Shown here: positions 15,393-24,688 of the stretch, one piece after another
Layout of the letters: each line of letters starts with the position of its first letter
How positions within the stretch are numbered: the stretch's first letter is position 1
The notes under the pieces: generated by a model
The model's database searches: none
What the model was told of the DNA's origin: nothing
Seen by the model: only the letters and a program-made list of their open reading frames with translations
Source: a virus
Virus record (IMG/VR): IMGVR_UViG_3300045921_000312
Span: 1 to 32,143 of that record
DNA length: 32,143 bases
Strand: one strand, 5' to 3'
Translations under genes and position numbers: made by a program

Positions 15393-15843
15393 TGTGTTGA
15401 GTGAGATTGTCCAGCGCCTTACGCAGGTGCAAAAGGAACTCGTTCCGACCAGCGAGGCTTATCCTGTTGCATTCGTGCAAACAGGTAATGCGGTATACTG
15501 GACAAATCGATTGACGATCGCGCCGGCAGCGCTCACTACCGAGCGCGCGCGAATTGTGGTTACGGTCGAAATGCGTCTTCATCGCGGCAAGTTCACAGAG
15601 TTACAAACCAATTCCACGTTGCAAGACCAATGTGTAGATGACCTTGGCACACTTACCGATGCGTTTATGCGTAATCGTGATTTAACCAGCGTGCTTTATC
15701 CAACGCGCCACCCCAACCTTGTCCCGACCAGCGCAATGGTGACAGGTGCACAGTTGGCGGTCATTCCAGCGCCAGATGGCACAGACCATTTTGGTGCAGT
15801 CATTACTTTGTCGTTCGCCTACCTAGTTGCAGGAGCAACCTAA
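15385..15843 (+). CDS. Tail terminator/completion protein (probable)
   Basis: This 152-aa gene overlaps both neighbours (8 nt with the gp10-like gene; a shared base with the tail tube gene, TAATG). The product has an N-terminal helix (LSEIVQRLTQVQKELVP) and a beta-rich core (RIVVTVEMRLHRG; HFGAVITLSFAYLVAG), as expected for gpU/gp11-type tail terminators that cap the tail tube. Sequence support is weak; gene order between neck and tube proteins is the main argument. Confidence 0.6.
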   Translation: MPSVLSEIVQRLTQVQKELVPTSEAYPVAFVQTGNAVYWTNRLTIAPAALTTERARIVVTVEMRLHRGKFTELQTNSTLQDQCVDDLGTLTDAFMRNRDLTSVLYPTRHPNLVPTSAMVTGAQLAVIPAPDGTDHFGAVITLSFAYLVAGAT

Positions 15844-16742
15844 TGGCAGATTACAACAATACGGATGTGTTTCGCGCGGGCCTTTACGGTGCGTTGATTC
15901 ACAAGAATAGCGCAAATGGGATTGCCATGGGGCAGTTTCCTGATGCGGTCATCGAAGATACCACCCCTGCCGATACCGAAGTGTCGGAGGCACTATACTT
16001 TAAGGAAGCGCTGGTCAGCATCGGCGCGCCCGGCCAAGGTCGCATTACCGTCTCCCGCTTCGGTGGCCAGCAGTTCCGTGGGCGCTTTGACCTTGGGCCG
16101 GCTGAGTTTCAGGATTTCCAATTGGCGTTCAGTGACGATTCACCGTCATTGGCCTTTGTGGCCAGCGGGGCGAAAGTCAATACCACTGAGATTGCCGGCG
16201 TGACGGTTGGTGGCGAAAACCCGCGCCCTGTCAGTCTAAACAATGTTGGGGGCATCTTCACGGTTGGGGCACAATCAATTAACCGCACAACCGGCGCAAT
16301 CAGAAGCGAATACATTCACTTTTGGATGCCTTCGTTCACGTTGGCCAAAGTGCCCGAGGAAATCGCCGGCATCCAATCCAGCACCACCAACCCCTATAAC
16401 AGCACGTACAACGTCGCTGTACAGGAGACTGCCGTGCTGCAAAACGGTCGTCTGCTGAGTGTGTTGGACATTGGTGTGACGAGCGCTTATCGCGTGGCTT
16501 ACCGCACACCGTACAAAAACTATAGCCTGACCAGCGTGATTTTCGATGGTACAGATGTCACCTTTACGCTGCCGCGGTTGCCGCTGCTTGACGAGACCTC
16601 GGCATACAACTATTTGGTCATCAATGGTGCAAAGGTGACCCCTACCGACATCAACCTGAGCACGGGCGTCGTCACACTTGCGGTTGCGCCAACTGCTGGT
16701 CACGTTGGCGTGATGTGGTATCCGTTGGCAGACCAGTCGTAA
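15843..16742 (+). CDS. Major tail (tube) protein
   Basis: The 299-aa protein is mostly beta, with regions such as GRITVSRFGGQQFRGRFDLG and GVTVGGENPRPVSLNNVGG, and it ends in a short Ig-like or beta-rich stretch (SLTSVIFDGTDVTFTLPRL; GVVTLAVAPTAGHVGVMWYP). It lies between the tail terminator and the frameshift chaperone pair, the standard place of the tube subunit in siphophages. No sheath-like gene exists, so the tail should be non-contractile. The start ATG shares a base with the preceding stop. Confidence 0.75.
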   Translation: MADYNNTDVFRAGLYGALIHKNSANGIAMGQFPDAVIEDTTPADTEVSEALYFKEALVSIGAPGQGRITVSRFGGQQFRGRFDLGPAEFQDFQLAFSDDSPSLAFVASGAKVNTTEIAGVTVGGENPRPVSLNNVGGIFTVGAQSINRTTGAIRSEYIHFWMPSFTLAKVPEEIAGIQSSTTNPYNSTYNVAVQETAVLQNGRLLSVLDIGVTSAYRVAYRTPYKNYSLTSVIFDGTDVTFTLPRLPLLDETSAYNYLVINGAKVTPTDINLSTGVVTLAVAPTAGHVGVMWYPLADQS

Positions 16743-16757
16743 GAATGGGGGAAACAT

Positions 16758-17135
16758 ATGAGTGAATTGGGGAAGGAATGCCGGTGCGTGTATCGCGATA
16801 CACGCACCATCGGATACACGTTGCGGGCGTGGGAGTTTGACAACACCAAACCCTCCAGTATGAGCAGCGAATTGCACCAAGGCTTGTGGGTTATGCTGGG
16901 CGCTGTCATGAGCGCTGTGGAGCGATTTGAAAGTGATGGCCTGTTGCCGCGGTTTTTTGAGGCAAACAAGGCAAAAAGCGCCTTGGCCGTGTGGGACGCG
17001 GTTCTGATGGCAGACATTGCGCTTATCGATGAAATCCAAGCATGGTGGGCCGCGTGGAATGCATTTCGCGCCAAAAGTGAGGAGGTGGCCACGGAAGAGG
17101 ATTTTTTGCTCGAGAGCGCGAAGGCCGACGCCTAG
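16758..17135 (+). CDS. Tail assembly chaperone, short form (gpG-like)
   Basis: The 125-aa helical protein sits between tail tube and tape measure, as lambda gpG does. ATG 16758 follows a GGGGGA site. Near its 3' end, codons 116-117 form a TTTTTTG slippery heptamer, so a fraction of ribosomes should shift to -1 and continue into the next frame, giving a 213-aa fusion. In such systems the short form and the fusion bind the tape measure and recruit tube subunits during tail assembly, and they are absent from the virion. Sequence similarity to gpG itself is not evident; gene order and the frameshift signal make the case. Confidence 0.85.
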   Translation: MSELGKECRCVYRDTRTIGYTLRAWEFDNTKPSSMSSELHQGLWVMLGAVMSAVERFESDGLLPRFFEANKAKSALAVWDAVLMADIALIDEIQAWWAAWNAFRAKSEEVATEEDFLLESAKADA

Positions 17136-17398
17136 CGCTCACAATTGCTGAGGCCCGCGCCGGTGCTGTTTTGTTGCCTGACAAAACGATGCCAAGTGGC
17201 CATTTCCAAAACGATTTGCAATTGGTGCTGTTGGCGCGGGAGTACAAACAAGCAACAGGATGGTGGCCGGCGCGTGAAGACATTGAGCGGGTAGACCAGT
17301 CTTTACGAGAAGATGTGATGTTGTTTGATGCGTGGGTCGAGTGGATCGAAGGTCATGATGAGGGCATTTTGCGGTTGCGTGCTAAGAAAGGGGGTTGA
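17081..17398 (+). CDS. Tail assembly chaperone, frameshifted T-part (gpT-like)
   Basis: This frame (-1 relative to the short chaperone) has no stop from 17081 to 17396 and no well-placed start: the only candidates are a TTG at 17171 and downstream codons without good ribosome sites. It is therefore read as the C-terminal part of the fusion made at 17102-17108, adding 96 residues after GCT at 17108 (AREREGRR..., then HFQNDLQLVLLAREYKQATGWWP). It ends at the tape measure start region. Independent translation from TTG 17171 (75 aa) is possible but unlikely. Confidence 0.82.
   Translation, partial: GGGHGRGFFAREREGRRLALTIAEARAGAVLLPDKTMPSGHFQNDLQLVLLAREYKQATGWWPAREDIERVDQSLREDVMLFDAWVEWIEGHDEGILRLRAKKGG
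17102..17140 (+). promoter_or_regulatory. Programmed -1 ribosomal frameshift site with stem-loop
   Basis: T TTT TTG (17102-17108) is in the right phase of the short chaperone frame for an X XXY YYZ slip. Five nt later, GAGCGC (17114-17119) pairs with GCGCTC (17135-17140) and an inner GGC/GCC extends the hairpin. The -1 frame is open from 17081 to the stop at 17396-17398. This is the canonical arrangement for gpG/gpGT. Confidence 0.88.
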
Positions 17399-17400
17399 GC

Positions 17401-19842
17401 ATGGTTGATACACAAGTGCTCATCAAACTCCTTGCCGATGCGCGCCCCGCACAAGGCGCGTTTGAGGCAGTCCAGCGCGCCAGTGCGGCCACTGCTGCCA
17501 GCATCAATAAGGTTGCGCAAGAGGGGCGGAAGGCTAGTGCAAGCGTAGCCGAAATCGGCTCAGCAAGCCGGCGTGAGTTTGATTTGGCCAAACGTAGTTT
17601 CGAAAGCCTAATCCGTGAGCGCGCCGCATACCTTGACCTGCTTGAGGATGAACTCAAGCTAGAACAAAAATTGAGTGCCGCTGCGCAGCAATCACAGAGC
17701 GCACGAACAAGCAGTAGCGCCTCACTGAGTGGCAGTACGCTGCAAAGTGTTGGGAGGCTTGCCGGCATCGCCGGCATCAGCGGTGCGTCTGGTGTAGGTC
17801 AAGCAGCGTCGCAAACGGTCTCGGGCTTACAAGGCCTAAAAGACTTAGGCGACAGTGTCAAACAATTGGTTGCAGATGCTGCTGCCGGCGTAGGCCCATT
17901 GGGCAAACTCTCAGGCGCTATCCAATCAGCATTGCCGGCCATTGGGGGCATTGGTGCGGGCATTGCCGCCGTTGGCGTGACTGCTGGCATTGTCGGTGTG
18001 TCGTTGGTAGCGCTCAGTGGGGTACTCGAGCAAATACGCATAGCCGGTGAGCGCAGTGCGGAGGCAGCGCGTGGATTTCTTGAGGTTCGTGATACGCTGA
18101 GAGAAATCCGTGACGAGACGCTGACTACTGCCGAGGTGGAAGAGCGCCTTGCCGCAGCGCGTCAGCGCGCACAGGATGCGCAGAACGACCTATTGACCAA
18201 CCAACGGGTGCTTGACGAAGCTTTTGCCGCTTCAGCGGAACAACTTGGGGATTTTGGCGCGCGCATTGGCCGCGCGTTGGCGGGTGATCAGGGCGCGTTC
18301 GGGGTATTGGCAAAAGACACCGAACGCGCGCGAGCGGCATTGCAGGAGGCTAATGCCGAAATTGCAGCATACGAGCGCGCCTTGCGAGACGGCACAGCGG
18401 CAAGCAATGATGCCAAAGCCGAAGAGGAACGGCTGGCACAAGTGCGCGAGGCTGCGGCACAAAAGCTAGAGGCGCTGGCAAAGCAAGAGGCCGACCTGAT
18501 CAGCGCGTTTGAGGAAAATCAGCGGCAGCGTCAAGAGGATTTTCAGCGGCAGTTGCAGCGCGAAAGTATCCTTGGCAGCGTGCGTGAGCGACGGGCACAA
18601 GAAGACCTTGCTTCAGCGCAGGCACAGCAGCAGACGCAGCTGCAAAAGCGCCTTGCGGACATCGCTGCATCCGGCTCAAATGCGTTGGCGCAGATTGAGG
18701 ATGCGCGTCTGCAAAAGCAGGTCGATACTGCCGCTAGCATTCTGGATATTCAGCGCAAACTCAATGAATCACTTCAGAAAGCCGCCGCAGACTTTAGGGC
18801 GCAAGAACTCCGCCAGATTGAGGATTTTCAGCGTCAGCGAGAACGGCGCGAGTTGGATGCGCGTCAGGCGATTGACCGCGCGGTGCAAAACAACAGCGTT
18901 ACCGCGTTTCTCGAAGCGCGTGCACAGCGCATCAGAGAGCGGCGGGAGGCCCAAGAGGATTTTGAACTTCAATCACAGCGCCGGCAAGAGGACTTTAATA
19001 AGGCGCAAAGTGAGCGGGAGCAGGCTGCGCAAGAGCGTATTTTAGTCTTACAGGCTGACCTTGCGGCATTTACCGAAGCACAGCAGCAAAAATCCGCGAT
19101 TGAACGAAGCACAATCCAAGAGCGTCAGCAGGCTGAAATCGCTGCATTCAATGAGCAGCAGGCGCGTGAGCAACAGGCGCGCGAGCTTCGAGCGCAACGT
19201 GAGGCAGAAGATGCGGCGCTGCGCAAGCAGTTTCAGGATGAAGATAGGGCTATCGCAGAAGAACGCGCTGAAGCAGCATTGCAACGTCAGTTGGCGCGTA
19301 TTGATGAAGAACGCGCCAAGCAGCTGGCTAGCATCGGGGAAGTCGGGCAAGCGGCAGTCACCGCGCGCCAGCAAGAACTGGCCCTGCTGGGGCAGATTAT
19401 CAGCGCCAGTCAAAGCGCGTTGGCCAGCGCACAAACGCTCAATGCCCAGCGCTCCACCACCACGCTCAATGCCGGCAGCATCCCAAACGCGAATGTCGGC
19501 ACGTTCAGCGGGATTGCCGCAATTGCCAACGCGCTGAAACTGCCGATTGCGGGCATTTTCGATAATGGCGGTGTGGTCAATACCGCCAGCACACCGGCCA
19601 TTGGCTTATTTGGGCGCAAAGAAAGAGAGTTTATCATGACTGAAAGGCAAATGAACGCGGCCCGCCGCGGCGCTGGTGGGGTCTCAATCAGTGTCACTAT
19701 CCCGTCGGTCAATGTTGGTTCGGTTGTGTCTGAAGCAGAGGCACGGCGAATTGCTCAAACCATCGCGTTTGCAGCCGGTGAAGATGTGTTGCGCGTGGTG
19801 CAAGAGGCCATCCGCGCTACTGATTCAGGGGGGCGGCGATGA
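17401..19842 (+). CDS. Tail tape measure protein
   Basis: The 813-aa protein starts at ATG 17401 with AAGGGGG upstream (an in-frame TTG at 17395 is a weaker choice). It contains long coiled coils with recurring EDFQRQ/QEDF/ERRE blocks (residues about 220-650), and one strongly hydrophobic segment at about 181-209 (GGIGAGIAAVGVTAGIVGV) of the kind that enters the host membrane. Near the C-terminus is a GIFDNGGVVNT motif, seen in many tape measures. At roughly 0.15 nm per residue it predicts a tail of about 120 nm. No lysozyme or peptidase motif is visible. It overlaps the next gene by ATGA. Confidence 0.92.
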   Translation: MVDTQVLIKLLADARPAQGAFEAVQRASAATAASINKVAQEGRKASASVAEIGSASRREFDLAKRSFESLIRERAAYLDLLEDELKLEQKLSAAAQQSQSARTSSSASLSGSTLQSVGRLAGIAGISGASGVGQAASQTVSGLQGLKDLGDSVKQLVADAAAGVGPLGKLSGAIQSALPAIGGIGAGIAAVGVTAGIVGVSLVALSGVLEQIRIAGERSAEAARGFLEVRDTLREIRDETLTTAEVEERLAAARQRAQDAQNDLLTNQRVLDEAFAASAEQLGDFGARIGRALAGDQGAFGVLAKDTERARAALQEANAEIAAYERALRDGTAASNDAKAEEERLAQVREAAAQKLEALAKQEADLISAFEENQRQRQEDFQRQLQRESILGSVRERRAQEDLASAQAQQQTQLQKRLADIAASGSNALAQIEDARLQKQVDTAASILDIQRKLNESLQKAAADFRAQELRQIEDFQRQRERRELDARQAIDRAVQNNSVTAFLEARAQRIRERREAQEDFELQSQRRQEDFNKAQSEREQAAQERILVLQADLAAFTEAQQQKSAIERSTIQERQQAEIAAFNEQQAREQQARELRAQREAEDAALRKQFQDEDRAIAEERAEAALQRQLARIDEERAKQLASIGEVGQAAVTARQQELALLGQIISASQSALASAQTLNAQRSTTTLNAGSIPNANVGTFSGIAAIANALKLPIAGIFDNGGVVNTASTPAIGLFGRKEREFIMTERQMNAARRGAGGVSISVTIPSVNVGSVVSEAEARRIAQTIAFAAGEDVLRVVQEAIRATDSGGRR

Positions 19843-20312
19843 GTGTTTATCGTTGGGCATACGGGCATATAGATTATGCCACGCTGACCGCTGATGACAC
19901 CGCAATAGTTGCTAACTTCCCGAACAGCGGCGCATACAATTATTGGTCGGTTGAGACCAATGGGAGTATCAGTTACTACACTCAGCGCGTGGTGACGCCA
20001 TCGCTTAGGGAATATGCGTTAGGCAGTCCGTCCACACTGTGGAACGTTGGCCCGCTCAATTTTGAACAAGCCGAATGGCTAATGGACAATCGCTTCCCCC
20101 AACGTGTTTTGACTGCGCCGGCCACCATCATGACTTACCGATCGAACAATCCAAGCGGGAGTGGTGACGCACGTCGATGGGTTGTTCTTCAGTGCATTGC
20201 ACGGCTTGAAAGTATCACCGAAATAGACAACACTGAAAACGTGTCAGACACATGGCTTAGAACCTTTAATGTTCGCTTTGTGCGCGGCACGTTTCTAGCC
20301 CCACCACCCTGA
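19839..20312 (+). CDS. Distal/minor tail protein (157 aa)
   Basis: It starts in an ATGA overlap with the tape measure stop. The protein is beta-rich with many aromatic residues (YRWAYGHIDYATLT, YNYWSVETNGSISYY, LWNVGPLNFEQAEWLMDNRF). It ends with a strand-rich segment (DTWLRTFNVRFVRGTF). Position after the tape measure fits a distal-tail or tail-tip adaptor. It is shorter than usual distal tail proteins (about 250 aa), and I see no defining motif. Confidence 0.65.
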   Translation: MSVYRWAYGHIDYATLTADDTAIVANFPNSGAYNYWSVETNGSISYYTQRVVTPSLREYALGSPSTLWNVGPLNFEQAEWLMDNRFPQRVLTAPATIMTYRSNNPSGSGDARRWVVLQCIARLESITEIDNTENVSDTWLRTFNVRFVRGTFLAPPP

Positions 20313-20321
20313 GGATACATC

Positions 20322-23276
20322 ATGCCCATTGCCAATCCGTCCCGCCTTAAATACCCTACCCAACGCGTTGTTGACTGGGCGCTCAACCTATTCCCTTTGC
20401 GGGCAGTGAGTACGGCCACCATCACCAGCAGCTTTACTGCCGCAAACTATCCACGCTCACGGTTTGTTATTACGGGCGCTACCAACTGGTCAAGCGTTCG
20501 TCCTGAGATGTTTGTCATTATTCGGCGTGCCGGCAGCGCTATCTATCATGGTTCGGTGCGGCGTGTTGATGCATCAGACCCGACATCTCTGTATCTTGCC
20601 GGCATGATGTATGGAGACACTGGACAAGCGCGTGAGCAGGAAATCGGCATCGATTCTGGTGATGTGGCAACAATTTATGATGTCCGTGTGCCGTGGGCCT
20701 ATTGGTCTCGCATCGACATCGACACAGATTCGTTTTTCAAGCGGTGGAATGAGGGGGTTTACTATGAAGGAACAACCATTTCCAAAACAGAGTATCCCCT
20801 ACCGGTAGCCAATCTTGGCCCATGGCAGCGCGGTCAGGTTGACGCCGAAAGTGGTGTCGCAACGCTGACGCACAGCGCCGCAGGATCGAAGGTGTGGCGC
20901 GGCAGCGGCTTTACAGTGCAATGGCATTTGCCCGCCGGTGCTGCACTGGCATCGGGATACAGCATCACCGATGCTACCATCGAGGTGGAATATGCCCCCG
21001 GGATTTATCTTATTGGGTGTACCGTGACTGAGGTGGGGGGGGCATCGCCGGCCCGTGCACGCACTGGATGGCGCTATGTTTGGGCCGTAGATGGGGTGAC
21101 GGTGCTTGATACCTCCGACTTGGCAGCGTGCGAAATACTCAGCGACGATGCAGACTACAATGAAGGGCGCAGCATTCGTGTTCGGGTTAGTGGAACAAAT
21201 TTGAGTTCGCTACTTTATACAGGCGCGCCCGTGCTGATGACATATCGGTATCAGTTCAGCAATGATGGTGGAGAGACATGGGTTAATGTGCCCGAGAGTG
21301 ATGGGGCATTTAGCGGGTACGTGACCGAATACACCAACATAACCAGCACTGGCGACATCGAATCGGTTGAGGTATTGGCTCAAAACCCGCTTGGCATCGG
21401 CCTTACCCGCCTTGGCATTTACGAGCAATTGCTGCGCCGGCGCAACGCCGGCAACGAATGGACAAACACCATTGCGGCGCTGTGCAATGCCGAATATTTT
21501 GTGTATTACCTGATTGACCATCATGCATCATGGATGACCATCATGCATGATTTTGACGCCACCGAACTTGCACCATTTAGTGTGAGGGCGTTTCGCACCG
21601 ATGCCGGCAAACTTACCGCGGCATTGCAACGTGCGGCAGGCTACTGCCTTGGGGCGACGGTTGGATGCACAAGTGACGGTGCGATTGTATTTAAGCGTGA
21701 CCCGCGCTATGAATCAAACACATATAACAGCGCGCTTGACATGCGCTGGACAATCGACGATGACCACGTGCGAGAATCACTGGTATTTGCACGTTCCGAG
21801 ATGAGTAGAGTTTATGACGTGCAGGGCAACTTTTTTATCAGTGGGACAACACGGCCAATTGAGGCATACATAGCGCGCACCAACAGCGGCGCGCCGGCGC
21901 AAGGCACGGACGCCCCCTCTGCTGGGGATTTCATTGCATTAGACTTGGCCGATGGGTTGGCGCGGGTGGGGCACTTCAAAGCAGCAGAGAACAGCCCTAC
22001 CCAGCAGATTGAGGTTCGATTTGCTGGGATGCAAGATGTCATAGACCCATGCCGGCAGGGGCTTTATACGCTCAATCTTTCCAGCGTTGATGCGCTGAAT
22101 ACTGGTGCAGTTGATGGGCGCTTATTCGTGGCGCGTCGTGTGAGCCGTACATGGCAAACCACGGATACAGGTGATGTTGTGGTAAACATATCTGCTGTGT
22201 TTGTGCCAGTCACGCGCGGCGTGCCAGCTCGAACCCAGCTTGTGCCCGGCGTGACCATCCCAACCGGCGGCTTGTCTTACATCCTTATCCAGAATGAAGC
22301 GACGCCCGACAATGGCTGGGGCGCATATGTGTCGGGCGGTGGAGAGTTCCAACCGGATTTTGATTGGGGGTGGGAGTTTGATTTTAGGGCCAGTTTGCAC
22401 AACTTCAATGGGGTCACATCTGCCTTAAATTGGGTGTCAGGGCAGGGTCTTGATGATGTGCTTACCGTAAACCTGACTACTCTAAAAGTTCGTGGGACGC
22501 GCGCTGTTAGTGCTTTTGGTGGCGCAGGCACATGGGAAAATGTGCGCGCTTTTGAACTTGACTATACCGCTGCAACAGGGATTTACAATCCCAGCACTTT
22601 GTATTTGCGCGTTCGCATCGCGGGTTCGCCCGGCAGCTATTTTTACAACAACACTGATGTCTCGATGCTTGACGGGTCATTCACAGTTGGGGCAGACATC
22701 GCCGCTAATCAGCGCACTGGCGCAACATTTGACATTGACGGTGCGGTTGGTTGGAATACGGGCGGTACACCGCCCGTAGCTGACCCGGGCGGCAATCTCA
22801 CATATCACGCACTTCGGTTGTATGGTGTTGGCAGCGTCCCATCCATTTTCACCACCGGCTCGGCAATCACGCCACCGGGTGGGCGTGGATACTGGTCTGG
22901 AAAAACCTATACCCAACCCAATGGGTTACAGCGCCGAATGATTGATGTTCAGGCTGACTTTACCCCCCCCTTCACTACCGTGACCGCCATTCGCATTTTC
23001 TTTGACCTAACCATCGGAACAGTGGTCAATCCCAATGCGGCCTGTATCCAACTGCTGCACACGCGCACCGATGGCGCGGAAAGCGTTATTAGCACGGTCA
23101 CATTTGCACAAGCCGCCGGCACATATGAAGGAACGGGGGTGCTTTATGAATGGCGCGGCAGACTGAAGTTGCAAGGTTTGCGCGTGCGAATCTCATCTTG
23201 TCTTGTCAACAATGGTGACCCTGTGGATGGGTTTGTGCGGTTTCTCAAAGACTACGAGTTAATTGGGGCGGTGTAA
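20322..23276 (+). CDS. Tail tip/hub protein with receptor-binding C-terminus (probable)
   Basis: This 984-aa protein starts at ATG 20322 with GAGGA upstream. The N-terminal 330 residues are beta-rich with Ig/PKD-like features (LIGCTVTEVGG, RTGWRYVWAVDG). Residues 340-620 or so resemble tail hub proteins: TNTIAALCNAEYFVYYLI, then TAALQRAAGYCLGATVGCTSDGAIVFKRDPR, a pattern seen in gpD/gp27-like hubs. The last 300 residues are a Gly-rich, carbohydrate-binding-like region (DNGWGAYVSGGGEF, TTGSAITPPGGRGYWSG). It probably closes the tail tube and contacts the cell surface. The assignment is by position and fold impressions. Confidence 0.68.
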   Translation: MPIANPSRLKYPTQRVVDWALNLFPLRAVSTATITSSFTAANYPRSRFVITGATNWSSVRPEMFVIIRRAGSAIYHGSVRRVDASDPTSLYLAGMMYGDTGQAREQEIGIDSGDVATIYDVRVPWAYWSRIDIDTDSFFKRWNEGVYYEGTTISKTEYPLPVANLGPWQRGQVDAESGVATLTHSAAGSKVWRGSGFTVQWHLPAGAALASGYSITDATIEVEYAPGIYLIGCTVTEVGGASPARARTGWRYVWAVDGVTVLDTSDLAACEILSDDADYNEGRSIRVRVSGTNLSSLLYTGAPVLMTYRYQFSNDGGETWVNVPESDGAFSGYVTEYTNITSTGDIESVEVLAQNPLGIGLTRLGIYEQLLRRRNAGNEWTNTIAALCNAEYFVYYLIDHHASWMTIMHDFDATELAPFSVRAFRTDAGKLTAALQRAAGYCLGATVGCTSDGAIVFKRDPRYESNTYNSALDMRWTIDDDHVRESLVFARSEMSRVYDVQGNFFISGTTRPIEAYIARTNSGAPAQGTDAPSAGDFIALDLADGLARVGHFKAAENSPTQQIEVRFAGMQDVIDPCRQGLYTLNLSSVDALNTGAVDGRLFVARRVSRTWQTTDTGDVVVNISAVFVPVTRGVPARTQLVPGVTIPTGGLSYILIQNEATPDNGWGAYVSGGGEFQPDFDWGWEFDFRASLHNFNGVTSALNWVSGQGLDDVLTVNLTTLKVRGTRAVSAFGGAGTWENVRAFELDYTAATGIYNPSTLYLRVRIAGSPGSYFYNNTDVSMLDGSFTVGADIAANQRTGATFDIDGAVGWNTGGTPPVADPGGNLTYHALRLYGVGSVPSIFTTGSAITPPGGRGYWSGKTYTQPNGLQRRMIDVQADFTPPFTTVTAIRIFFDLTIGTVVNPNAACIQLLHTRTDGAESVISTVTFAQAAGTYEGTGVLYEWRGRLKLQGLRVRISSCLVNNGDPVDGFVRFLKDYELIGAV

Positions 23277-23277
23277 G

Positions 23278-24669
23278 ATGGGGGAGATTTATTCGAGAGA
23301 GCGTGTTGAGCAGCTCGCTGCGGCCATGGGGGCGCAGATGGGGGGCACACGAACAGCGTGGGTGGGGGATGGCCAAGGTAACGTTAATGCGGTAGATGAT
23401 ACCGACGTGCCCAACACGATTTACATTCGCGTCGATACCCCAGACAACAACGTGCCCATGATTGCTTATGTGGACATCCTGAAGTTTGATTTGTCCAAGC
23501 TGGTAAACAATTTGTGTGTGAAAGTGCGCCCCTACTATGCCGACCGCCCCGCCGTGGCTCGCATTCGCTGGACAGTGGATGGGGCAGATGAGTTGGTGGT
23601 TGGGGTGCAGATGGGTAATTTGCCCCCCGACCCTGCCGGCGGGTGGGCGGGCACAGCCAAGCATGACCACGGTAACGATGCCAGCGGCGGCAAACTGGAC
23701 TTGGACGTTGCGGTTGATGCTGGCACGTTGGCGCTTGATTTCGGTGGCACGGGGAGCAATCTCAGTGGCACAGGCGAAGGCACTTTAATCCAAGCCTCGA
23801 TAGGCGCACCTGTTACTATCCTAAAACACAACTTTGCCGCAACCAGTAACCCCACCACATCCGATGACGATGTGGCCGGTTATGCGGTAGGATCGGTCTG
23901 GATAAATGTGTCAAGCGGCGCGGTTTTTACTTGTGTCGATGCCACCACCAATGCGGCGGTATGGGCATCAGGCGGCCCATCGCTGCCATTGGCAGTTGGC
24001 GAGGGTGGCACAGGCCTCACAAGCGTGGCAGCGGGCGCGCTGTTGGTCGGAACAAATACTTCACCCATGGCAACTTTGGCTGTGGGTAGCAACGGCCAAG
24101 TATTAAGGGTAGTGAGCGGTTCACCCGCATGGGTCACTCCGGTTACTACCATTGTTGAGCGCCGCGTGTTGTTGCAGACCGTGGTGACCAGCGGGACGCC
24201 AACCTCTATCACGTTCAGCAGCATATCAGGAACTTACAACCACCTGCTTATCAAATTCATTGCACGGGCAAACAACGGTCTGACGGATGACTTGCTAATT
24301 GCATTCAATGCAGATACCACCGATGCCAATTATCAGTACATCACCAATGTGTCTAACACCAACACAAACAACCAGCGCATTATTGGGACTGTGACCGGCG
24401 CATCAGCCTCGAGTAATGAATATGCGCAGGGCGAAATCATGATACCCTTTTACACGTTCTCGGGCGCACGCCGTCAGGCCCATGCAAACAATGCATACTT
24501 TGTCTCTGGCACAATCGGTGGTGCAATTCGACGCACGGTGAACTGGCGAAATACCGCGACAATCACTCAAATTCAGATTGCCCTTGCGGCAGAAGAGTTC
24601 GTCGATGATTGTCTTTTTGAGCTGTGGGGTATCGATTCAGGCCCCGTTGTTACAGGATTTAGCGCTTAA
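23278..24669 (+). CDS. Tail fibre-like protein
   Basis: The 463-aa protein starts at ATG 23278; an in-frame TTG at 23263 lies within the previous gene and has no better site. It carries the fibre signature GEGGTGLTSVAAGALLVG followed by ATLAVGSNGQVLRVVSGSPAWV, a repeat common in phage tail fibres. The last 160 residues form a beta-rich head (SITFSSISGTYNHLLIKF...) with the jelly-roll-like look of a receptor-binding tip. The N-terminal part likely attaches it to the tail tip protein. Confidence 0.78.
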   Translation: MGEIYSRERVEQLAAAMGAQMGGTRTAWVGDGQGNVNAVDDTDVPNTIYIRVDTPDNNVPMIAYVDILKFDLSKLVNNLCVKVRPYYADRPAVARIRWTVDGADELVVGVQMGNLPPDPAGGWAGTAKHDHGNDASGGKLDLDVAVDAGTLALDFGGTGSNLSGTGEGTLIQASIGAPVTILKHNFAATSNPTTSDDDVAGYAVGSVWINVSSGAVFTCVDATTNAAVWASGGPSLPLAVGEGGTGLTSVAAGALLVGTNTSPMATLAVGSNGQVLRVVSGSPAWVTPVTTIVERRVLLQTVVTSGTPTSITFSSISGTYNHLLIKFIARANNGLTDDLLIAFNADTTDANYQYITNVSNTNTNNQRIIGTVTGASASSNEYAQGEIMIPFYTFSGARRQAHANNAYFVSGTIGGAIRRTVNWRNTATITQIQIALAAEEFVDDCLFELWGIDSGPVVTGFSA

Positions 24670-24688
24670 TTTATCGCAAAGGTGAAAC

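Noticed and set aside
16275-17039. 254-codon minus-strand ORF across tail tube and chaperone genes
   Set aside because: It spans two real genes and their boundary on the other strand; composition is that of a shadow frame (many His, Cys and Arg).
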